Shown here piece by piece: positions 7,050-11,900 of a stretch of 11,900 nt of DNA; position 1 is the stretch's first letter, and each line of letters opens with the position of its first letter. Under the pieces are notes generated by a model that ran no database searches, had not been told where the DNA came from, and saw only the letters and a program-made list of their open reading frames with translations. The position numbers and the translations under genes are program-made. The DNA comes from Gemmatimonadota bacterium (lineage in GTDB: Bacteria; Gemmatimonadota; Gemmatimonadetes; Longimicrobiales; Longimicrobiaceae), in contig JAHWJJ010000036.1 of assembly GCA_019348475.1 (NCBI GenBank), positions 1-11,900 of the forward strand. Direction: 5' to 3'.

Positions 7050-8519
7050 GTGAAGCCATTCGCTGCCCTGCTGGCCCTCTGCCTCGCCGCCGCCTGCGGC
7101 GGGCGGGGGCCCGCGTCGGCACCCGCGTCCGCCCCGGGGCCCGCCGCCGACCTCGCGCTGACCCACGTCACCATCGTGGACGTGGAGAGCGGCGCGCTGC
7201 GCCCCGGCCAGACGGTGCTCGTCCGCGGCGGCCGCATCGCGTGGACCGGCCCCGCGGCGGAGGCGCGCCTGCCCGCGGGCGCCCGGGTGGTGGACGCGGC
7301 GGGGCGCTACGCCATCCCGGGGCTGTGGGACATGCACGTGCACACGTCGCGCGAGGGGCGGGCGCTGCACTTCTGGCCGCAGTTCCTGGCGCACGGCGTC
7401 ACCGGCGTGCGCGAGATGGGGAGCTACCTGGACTCGCTGCAGTACTGGCGCGCGCGGGCGCGGCAGCCCGGCTCGGGCGCGCCGCGCATCGTGTTTTCCA
7501 GCCCCATGCTGGACGGCGAGCCCCCCAGCTGGCGGCACGGCTACGGCGTGGCGGATTCCGCCGCGGCGCGGGCCGCCGTCGACACCATGGCGGCCCTGGG
7601 CTTCGACTTCCTGAAGGTGTACTTCCGGCTCCCCCGCGACGCGTACTTCGCCATTGCGCGGCGGGCGCGGGAGCGCGGCATCCCGTTCGCCGGCCATGTG
7701 CCGGCGTCGGTGACGGTGGTGGAAGCGAGCGACGCCGGACAGCGCAGCATCGAGCACCTGGACGACAGCTTCTACATCGCGTGCGTGCCGGAGGGTGGCG
7801 CCCTTCTGCAGCGATTCCTGGCCGCGCGCGCGCCGGGCGCCCCGGCGGACTCCGTGCAGCCCGCGCTGGACCGGCTGCTCGGGGCCATGCTCGCCGGCCC
7901 CGCCCCGGCGCAGTGCGCGCCGATCTTCGCCCGGATGGCCGCGAACGGCACCTGGTTCACCCCCACCCTCGCCGTGCACCGGGGGCTGCACCCGCCGGAC
8001 GAGCTGGCGGCCGACCCGCGGCTGCGCTTTGTGCCGCCGGGGCTCGCGGCGCGCTGGGCGGCCGGCCGCCGCACGGGCGAGAACGCCGAGCGGGACCGGC
8101 GCATCGGCGAGCAGATGACGCGGATGGTGGGGATGGCGCAGTCGGCCGGCGTGGGGATCCTGGCGGGGACGGACGCCAGCGACGAGGCGTACGTCTTCGC
8201 CGGCTCCGGGCTGCACGACGAGCTGGCGCTGCTGGTGGATGCCGGGCTCACGCCCTTGCAGGCGCTGCAGGCGGCGACGCTGAACCCCGCGCGCTACCTG
8301 CAGGCGGCGGACACCATGGGCACCGTTGCGGCGGGGCGGGTGGCGGACCTGGTGCTGCTGGACGCAAATCCGCTGGACGACATCCGCAACACGCAGCGCA
8401 TCTTCGCCGTGGTGCACCGGGGCCGGCTGATCGACGCCGCCGAACGCGAGCGCCTGCTGCGCATCGCGCAGGAGGAGGCCGCCCGCGCGGCCATTGCCCC
8501 ACCCGCGCGCCAGGACTGA
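7050..8519 (+). CDS. Lipoprotein metal-dependent amidohydrolase
   Basis: A 489-residue amidohydrolase-superfamily hydrolase of the imidazolonepropionase/prolidase-like branch, predicted to be anchored outside the cytoplasm. Starting at GTG 7050, the protein opens with MKPFAALLALCLAAAC, a lipoprotein signal with Cys16 lipidated. An upstream GTG at 7002 would add 16 polar residues and spoil this signal, so it is rejected. Metal ligands follow the family order: His96 and His98 (PGLWDMHVH), Lys189 (FDFLKVY, the residue usually carboxylated to bridge two metals), His216 (FAGHVPA), His236 (SIEHLDD) and Asp375 (LAGTDAS). A small beta domain is split between the N-terminus (LTHVTIVDVESG) and C-terminus (GRVADLVLLDANPLDDI), as usual. 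Members cleave C-N bonds in dipeptides or cyclic amides; the substrate here is unknown. No Shine-Dalgarno is visible. The stop codon touches the palindromic element at 8519-8670. Confidence 0.92.
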   Translation: MKPFAALLALCLAAACGGRGPASAPASAPGPAADLALTHVTIVDVESGALRPGQTVLVRGGRIAWTGPAAEARLPAGARVVDAAGRYAIPGLWDMHVHTSREGRALHFWPQFLAHGVTGVREMGSYLDSLQYWRARARQPGSGAPRIVFSSPMLDGEPPSWRHGYGVADSAAARAAVDTMAALGFDFLKVYFRLPRDAYFAIARRARERGIPFAGHVPASVTVVEASDAGQRSIEHLDDSFYIACVPEGGALLQRFLAARAPGAPADSVQPALDRLLGAMLAGPAPAQCAPIFARMAANGTWFTPTLAVHRGLHPPDELAADPRLRFVPPGLAARWAAGRRTGENAERDRRIGEQMTRMVGMAQSAGVGILAGTDASDEAYVFAGSGLHDELALLVDAGLTPLQALQAATLNPARYLQAADTMGTVAAGRVADLVLLDANPLDDIRNTQRIFAVVHRGRLIDAAERERLLRIAQEEAARAAIAPPARQD

Positions 8520-8670
8520 TACCGAATCCCCAAATTTCACGCCGGGGCCGCGGAGGGAAAGCAAGAGGACGCGGAGAGCTGCGTCCGTTCTCCGCGTCCT
8601 CCATCCGTTCCTCCGCGTCCTCCGCGTGATGCTTTCGCGAGTCTGCAGCGAACACGGGAGGAATTGGTAT
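8519..8670. repeat. Nested palindromic repeat element
   Basis: This element of about 150 bp is built of inverted repeats nested inside one another. Outer arms: ATACCGAATCC (8519-8529) against GGAATTGGTAT (8660-8670), 10 of 11 positions pairing including one G-T. Inside these, TCACGC (8537-8542) pairs with GCGTGA (8624-8629), and CGCGGAGG (8549-8556) can pair with CCTCCGCG (8619-8626); these two options partly compete. The core is a perfect 13-bp stem, GAGGACGCGGAGA (8565-8577) with TCTCCGCGTCCTC (8589-8601) around an 11-nt loop. A further direct copy of CTCCGCGTCCTC lies at 8612-8623. It encodes no credible protein. The architecture resembles a REP/MITE-type mobile or structured repeat; whether other copies exist cannot be seen from this window. 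Confidence 0.7.
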
Positions 8671-8719
8671 GAGCTATCGGCGCTGCGCGGACCGATGAGG
8701 ATCGAAGCGAAGTTCAACC

Positions 8720-8744
8720 TCTCCCAGGGGGGTTTTGCGGGAGA
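8720..8744. terminator. Weak hairpin at second convergent junction
   Basis: TCTCCC (8720-8725) and GGGAGA (8739-8744) form a 6-bp stem around a 13-nt loop containing GGGGGGTTTT. It lies between the convergent amidohydrolase and phosphatase genes. A terminator role is only suggested by position; the T-run is inside the loop, so it is not a standard intrinsic terminator. The motif echoes the hairpin at 2922-2952. Confidence 0.3.
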
Positions 8745-8803
8745 TGCGAGGCTGAGCGGACGGGGGCGGCGCGGATCCGGCCTTACTGCTGAAGTTTCAC
8801 GGA

Positions 8804-9592
8804 TCACTCCGCGAAGGCGGAGAGCCGGAGCAGCTCGTGGTGCACGCGGCCGTTGCTGGCGGCGATGCCGCGCCAGTGGGGCTCGGGCTGGTTGAACGCG
8901 GGCGCGGTGCCGTCCAGCCGGGTGGCGCGGCCGCCGGCCTCCTGCACGATCACCACGGCGGCGGCCACGTCCCACTCCGCCTTGGGCCCGCGCGAAACGA
9001 ACCCCTCCGCTCCGCCCTGGGCCACGCGGCACATCTTGTACGCCGTGCTCCCCAGCGGCTCCACGCTCCACGCGCCGTGGAACGCGTCGAACTCGCCCCG
9101 CTTCATCTCCCAGCGCGAGGCCACGATGCGCGGCTCCCCGTCCGCATCCACCGCCGAAACCCGGATCGGCCGGCCGTCGCGAAAGGCGCCACCGCCCTCG
9201 GCCGCGTGAAAGACTTCGCCGGTGACGGGATTGTGCACCACGCCCAGCACCGCGCGTCCGCCGTCCACCAGCCCCACGCAGACCGCGAACTCCGGCCGCC
9301 CCGCCACGAAGCTGTTGGTTCCGTCGATGGGGTCCACCACCCACAGCCGGTCGCGCCGCAGCCGCTCGGGCGAATCCGCCGTTTCTTCCGAAAGCCAGCC
9401 GTAGTCCGGCCGCTCGCCCAGCAGGATGCGGTGAAGGATGCGGTCGGCTGCCAGGTCCGCGTCCGTCACCGGCTGCTCGGGCGACTTGAAGCGCACCTCC
9501 TGCTCCACGCGAAAAGCGCGCATGATCGCCTCGCCCGCCGCCCGCGCGGCGCGGATGGCCAGCTCCAGCTCTGCATGATAAGCATTGCTCAC
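8804..9592 (-). CDS. Inositol-monophosphatase-family phosphatase
   Basis: A 262-residue magnesium-dependent phosphatase of the inositol monophosphatase superfamily, full length. Metal-site motifs are all present: SEE at 68-70, DPIDGTNSF with Asp87 and Asp90, and AEWDVAAA with Asp208. Family members dephosphorylate inositol phosphates, histidinol phosphate (HisN) or 3'-phosphoadenosine 5'-phosphate (CysQ). The signature DPIDGTNSFVAGRPEF does not decide among them, so no gene symbol is given. Start is GTG 9592, supported by GGAGAGGG at 9597-9604. It is the last gene of the minus-strand cluster, 16 nt after the ribbon-helix-helix gene, and probably co-transcribed with it. It is convergent with the amidohydrolase; 284 bp holding the palindromic repeat separate them. 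Family assignment is firm, substrate open. Confidence 0.93.
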   Translation of the reverse strand: MSNAYHAELELAIRAARAAGEAIMRAFRVEQEVRFKSPEQPVTDADLAADRILHRILLGERPDYGWLSEETADSPERLRRDRLWVVDPIDGTNSFVAGRPEFAVCVGLVDGGRAVLGVVHNPVTGEVFHAAEGGGAFRDGRPIRVSAVDADGEPRIVASRWEMKRGEFDAFHGAWSVEPLGSTAYKMCRVAQGGAEGFVSRGPKAEWDVAAAVVIVQEAGGRATRLDGTAPAFNQPEPHWRGIAASNGRVHHELLRLSAFAE

Positions 9593-9596
9593 GCAG

Positions 9597-9604
9597 CCCT
9601 CTCC
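9597..9604 (-). promoter_or_regulatory. Shine-Dalgarno for the phosphatase gene
   Basis: Minus-strand GGAGAGGG lies 4-8 nt before the GTG at 9592, depending on which part pairs. It supports the GTG start, for which no nearby ATG offers a better alternative. Confidence 0.75.
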
Positions 9605-9608
9605 ACGC

Positions 9609-9851
9609 TCACAGGCGCCCGTCCGCCCTGGCCTGCACGAGAAACTCGTCCGTCAGTAGGGGGAGTTGCAGCCGCCCACGGCGCACACGGATGCGATTGA
9701 GAAACCGCTCCGGGTCGATGGGCCCACGGGCGAGTGAACGCTCCAGGCGCACGAGCACTTCGCCGTTTATGCTGCGCCGGTTGCGCTGCGCGCTGCGGCG
9801 AAGGTCCTCCAGAAGCTGGTCAGGCATGCCGTTGATGGTCAGCCTCGCCAC
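9609..9851 (-). CDS. Ribbon-helix-helix protein, FitA/Arc-like, unpaired
   Basis: An 80-residue protein whose N-terminal half fits a ribbon-helix-helix DNA-binding domain: a short strand (ARLTINGMP, 2-10), then two helices (QLLEDLRRSAQRNRRSINGEVLVRLERSL). It resembles FitA-type antitoxins and Arc-like regulators. In FitA-type proteins the C-terminal part (here about 41-80, ending LTDEFLVQARADGRL) wraps a PIN-domain toxin. No PIN gene follows: the next gene begins 16 nt after the stop and is a phosphatase. Start: GTG 9851 is preferred because AAGGAG (9858-9863) lies 6 nt upstream and the protein then opens directly with the DNA-binding strand; a start at 9881 would add ten residues and read through that Shine-Dalgarno. 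It could be a solitary transcription regulator, an antitoxin whose toxin was lost, or an antitoxin acting in trans. RHH fold likely, function unknown. Confidence 0.8.
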   Translation of the reverse strand: MARLTINGMPDQLLEDLRRSAQRNRRSINGEVLVRLERSLARGPIDPERFLNRIRVRRGRLQLPLLTDEFLVQARADGRL

Positions 9852-9857
9852 GTGACG

Positions 9858-9863
9858 CTCCTT
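9858..9863 (-). promoter_or_regulatory. Shine-Dalgarno deciding the RHH start
   Basis: AAGGAG on the minus strand, 6 nt before GTG 9851. It selects this GTG over the farther in-frame start at 9881. Confidence 0.8.
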
Positions 9864-9906
9864 CGGTTGCAAAGTGGGCACAGAATCCGGACGGGACAGG
9901 CGGATC

Positions 9907-10701
9907 TCACCCCTGCCGCGGCCGGTTCGTCCATGCCACGCGGCGCGTGGCGCGCGGGTGCACGTCCAGCCGCCGGGCCCAGGCGCGGAACTCCGGGCCG
10001 TGGTCGGGCTTTTTGCCCGTCGCGTGCTGCCACAGGTGGATCATCTCGTGCCGCAGCGTGTGGGCCGCCTCGCCGGGGTGCGCGTGGGTGCACAGGGTGC
10101 GCGAGATGACGATCTCCAGCGGGCTGGAGCAGAAGTGGCCGTTGCGCCTGCGCATCTGGCCGCTCAGGTACATCGGCACCTCCGGCAGCGCGGCGTCGAA
10201 GTGCGCCGCGTTGATGCGCCGGAACTCCTCCCGCAGCGCCTGCAGGTGCGGCTCGTCGCCGGGGAGCACCTGGCGCGTGCGCGGGCGGCGGCGCACCGCC
10301 GCGGGCTCCAGCGGAATGGTGGCGATGAACGCGCGCACCGCCGCCCTGGCGCGCGCCCGCGTCCGCGCGTCCCGCGCCGAGAACAGGCGCGCCACCGCGG
10401 CGAGGACTTCCCGCGGCGCCGTGGCGAACGCCTCGTTCAACCGCAACTCCCGCCCGCGGTCGCCCACCGACGCCATGATCCGGCGGTTGCGGGTGTAGAC
10501 CACCGCGCGAAGGTGCGGCGCGATCGGCGCCACGATCCGCAGGATCTCCCCCTCTGCCCGGCCGGAGCGCCTGGGCGGCGCGGCCTTGGGCGGCGGCGCG
10601 GGGGCGGGGGCCGGCCGCGGGCCGCGCTTCGAGGGCGCAGAAGACTTCGGCTGGGGCCGCGGGGGCGGCGCCCAGCCGAACAGGTCGAGCACGTCGTCCA
10701 T
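9907..10701 (-). CDS. SprT-like zinc metalloprotease
   Basis: A 264-residue protein with a C-terminal SprT-like domain. The zinc site is HEMIH (His218, Glu219, His222) with a third ligand expected at His234 in DHGPEFRAWARRL; the TGKKPDHGPEFRAW wording is typical of SprT/Spartan-like domains. The cytoplasmic family includes DNA-protein-crosslink proteases (Spartan) and uncharacterised bacterial members. The C-terminal zinc ribbon of E. coli SprT is not seen; the protein stops 31 residues after His234. Residues about 10-50 are a Pro/Ala/Lys-rich disordered linker, and about 51-170 an uncharacterised basic region. Start: ATG 10701 lies 5 nt after the mqnC stop (coupled translation likely); a GTG at 10710 overlapping that stop would add three residues. 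The frame is open far upstream, but that part is antisense-like shadow inside mqnC. No Shine-Dalgarno is evident, which fits coupling. Confidence 0.85.
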   Translation of the reverse strand: MDDVLDLFGWAPPPRPQPKSSAPSKRGPRPAPAPAPPPKAAPPRRSGRAEGEILRIVAPIAPHLRAVVYTRNRRIMASVGDRGRELRLNEAFATAPREVLAAVARLFSARDARTRARARAAVRAFIATIPLEPAAVRRRPRTRQVLPGDEPHLQALREEFRRINAAHFDAALPEVPMYLSGQMRRRNGHFCSSPLEIVISRTLCTHAHPGEAAHTLRHEMIHLWQHATGKKPDHGPEFRAWARRLDVHPRATRRVAWTNRPRQG

Positions 10702-10706
10702 CAGGC

Positions 10707-11819
10707 TCACGCGGGGGTCAGGGCGGGCGGCCGCTCGGCGTGCCGGTACTCCACCTGGTACCCCATCGCCCGCGGCACCTGCAGCAGCCGCTCCAGGTCC
10801 AGGTCGATGGTGGCGCCCGCCTTCTGCGTCACCTCGTCCTCCAGCGGCAGGTCGAAGTCGTCCGCCCCGAACTCCAGCGCGCGGAAGGCGTCCTCGTTCA
10901 GGGTGAGCACGCTGGTGCGCACGTGCTTCACGTTGTCCAGGTAGATGCGGGAGAGCGCGATGTGGCGCCAGTACTCGCGCGGGGTGATCTCGCGCCCCCC
11001 CAGCGCCGTGCCGTACGGCTTGTACGTCCAGCAGAGAAAGGAGAACAGACCGTCCTGTCCGGCCGCGCGGCACTCGTCCTGAAAGGCGCGGGTGCGCTCC
11101 AGGTGCTCCAGCCGCTCGTCCGTGGTCTCGTCGAAGCCGATCACCATGGTGGCCGTGGTGCGCATCCCCGCATCCACCACCGCCTTCTGCGCCTGGAAGT
11201 ATTGCGCGACGGTGTACTTGAACTTGGCGTGGCGCTTCCGGAAATCCTCCGTCAGGATCTCCGAGCCGCCGCCGGTGATCCAGTGCACCCCCGCGTCGCG
11301 CAGCCGGGCCGCCGCCTGCTCGTAGCTCATGCCGGCGCGGTCGGCCAGGAACATGAACTCGGCGATGGTGAGCGCGTAGAACTCCACCGCGTCGCCGTAG
11401 CGCTCGCGCACGGCGGCGAACAGGTCCGCGTAGAAGTGCAGCGGCAGCCTGGGGTTGAAGCCGCCGTTGAAGCCCACCAGGTCACCGCCCAGGCGCAGCA
11501 GGTCGTCGATCTTGGCGAACACGTCCTCGCGGGTGAGCACGTACCCGCCGTCCTGGTTGGGAAGGACGTAGAAGGCGCAGTAGTCGCACTGGGCCACGCA
11601 CACGTTGGTGTAGTTGATGATGCGCATCACCATGTACGTGGCCCTGTTCGGATGGTGGTAGCGCGCGCGCACCATCCCCGCCAGGCGCTGCAGCTCCTCG
11701 TCGGATGCGTGCTCCCACAACAGCCGCGCCTCGTCCGTCGAGATGCGGCCGCCGCCCTCCACCTTCTCCGCCACCTGTGCGAGCGCGCCGTGCACGCCCG
11801 CGGATGTATCGGCCAGCAC
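10707..11819 (-). CDS. mqnC: Radical SAM dehypoxanthine futalosine cyclase (MqnC-like)
   Basis: A 370-residue radical SAM enzyme of the MqnC/MqnE/CofH group, best matching MqnC, which cyclises dehypoxanthine futalosine in the futalosine route to menaquinone. The 4Fe-4S cluster binding motif is Cys74-x3-Cys78-x2-Cys81 in NYTNVCVAQCDYCAFY. Later family landmarks are GGDLVGFNGGFNPRLPLHFY, GGGSEILTEDFRKRH, TTATMVIGFDET and the C-terminal LEFGADDFDLPLEDEV segment. The wording differs from common MqnC in several places (MRIINYTN rather than DRNINYTN; QDGLFSFLCWTYKPYGTALGG), so it is a divergent member and MqnE/CofH-like alternatives are not fully excluded. Start GTG 11819 is supported by AGGAG at 11825-11829. 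It heads the minus-strand cluster and overlaps or nearly touches the SprT-like gene. No other mqn gene is in view. Confidence 0.82.
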   Translation of the reverse strand: MLADTSAGVHGALAQVAEKVEGGGRISTDEARLLWEHASDEELQRLAGMVRARYHHPNRATYMVMRIINYTNVCVAQCDYCAFYVLPNQDGGYVLTREDVFAKIDDLLRLGGDLVGFNGGFNPRLPLHFYADLFAAVRERYGDAVEFYALTIAEFMFLADRAGMSYEQAAARLRDAGVHWITGGGSEILTEDFRKRHAKFKYTVAQYFQAQKAVVDAGMRTTATMVIGFDETTDERLEHLERTRAFQDECRAAGQDGLFSFLCWTYKPYGTALGGREITPREYWRHIALSRIYLDNVKHVRTSVLTLNEDAFRALEFGADDFDLPLEDEVTQKAGATIDLDLERLLQVPRAMGYQVEYRHAERPPALTPA

Positions 11820-11824
11820 GGTGT

Positions 11825-11829
11825 CTCCT
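11825..11829 (-). promoter_or_regulatory. Shine-Dalgarno for mqnC
   Basis: AGGAG on the minus strand, 5 nt before GTG 11819, supports this start. Confidence 0.75.
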
Positions 11830-11860
11830 GTGCGGTGCGATCCGGTTCCGTGATGCGCTG

Positions 11861-11889
11861 AATTTCGCGACCGCCGGGGTGGGAGTCAA
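11861..11889 (-). promoter_or_regulatory. Candidate promoter of the mqnC cluster
   Basis: On the minus strand TTGACT (11884-11889) matches the -35 consensus at 5 of 6 positions. After a 17-nt spacer, GAAATT (11861-11866) matches the -10 at 3 of 6. Transcription would start near 11854, giving a leader of about 35 nt that contains the mqnC Shine-Dalgarno. Position and the -35 are good; the -10 is weak. Confidence 0.4.
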
Positions 11890-11900
11890 CGGACGGATAG

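Noticed and set aside
6868..7053. 61-codon plus-strand frame between lipoprotein and amidohydrolase
   Set aside because: It reads straight through the intrinsic terminator, and its only hydrophobic stretch is encoded by the terminator arm and T-run.
8519..8670. Short CRISPR-like repeat array
   Set aside because: The GCGTCCTC copies are inverted or unevenly spaced, with no equal-length spacers and no cas genes; it is a palindrome.
6180..9344. Minus-strand open frame of 1054 codons
   Set aside because: It runs antisense across the IPT/TIG lipoprotein, terminator, amidohydrolase and palindromic element and into the phosphatase gene. Its translation is Arg/Gly/Ala/His noise with no domain; it is a by-product of GC-rich third positions.
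10702..11073. 124-residue N-terminal extension of the SprT-like protein
   Set aside because: It lies wholly inside mqnC in another frame and is low-complexity; the start 5 nt after the mqnC stop is preferred.

Overview
The window is strongly GC-rich bacterial chromosome, with codon third positions almost all G or C. That composition produces long antisense shadow ORFs. The protein set includes a 4Fe-4S-type PurF, futalosine-pathway menaquinone synthesis (MqnC), several Ala/Pro/Arg-rich secreted proteins and lipoproteins, and GTG starts. It would fit a Gemmatimonadota bacterium (Longimicrobium-like), but that placement is inferred from gene flavour and repeat style and was not tested. I see no phage, transposase, CRISPR, rRNA or tRNA signal.

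Layout. Positions 1-73 hold an octamer tandem repeat that is cut by the window edge. A leader follows, then purF (188-1579, +), then a secreted protein of unknown function (1607-2884, +). This converges on a multi-pass GT-C-like membrane glycosyltransferase (2940-4217, -); a hairpin at the junction contains the glycosyltransferase stop codon in its loop. A divergent intergenic region leads to an aldo/keto reductase (4496-5599, +), a 60-residue single-pass membrane protein (5729-5911, +), about 300 bp with no recognisable feature, a lipoprotein with two IPT/TIG-like domains (6210-6830, +), a clear intrinsic terminator (6909-6947), and a lipoprotein metal-dependent amidohydrolase (7050-8519, +). 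A palindromic repeat element of about 150 bp (8519-8670) starts at the amidohydrolase stop codon.

The rest of the window is one minus-strand gene cluster, read from 11819 down to 8804: mqnC, a SprT-like zinc metalloprotease, a small ribbon-helix-helix (FitA/Arc-like) protein with no visible toxin partner, and an inositol-monophosphatase-family phosphatase. Spacings of 5, 55 and 16 nt and good Shine-Dalgarno sequences before three of the four genes support one transcription unit. A sigma70-like promoter candidate lies just upstream of mqnC.

The content is mostly housekeeping metabolism (purines, menaquinone, phosphatase) mixed with envelope and secreted proteins. I do not see a convincing new multi-gene system. 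The items most worth a second look are the nested palindromic element, the unpaired antitoxin-like gene inside a metabolic operon, the octamer repeat upstream of purF, and the secreted protein of unknown family.
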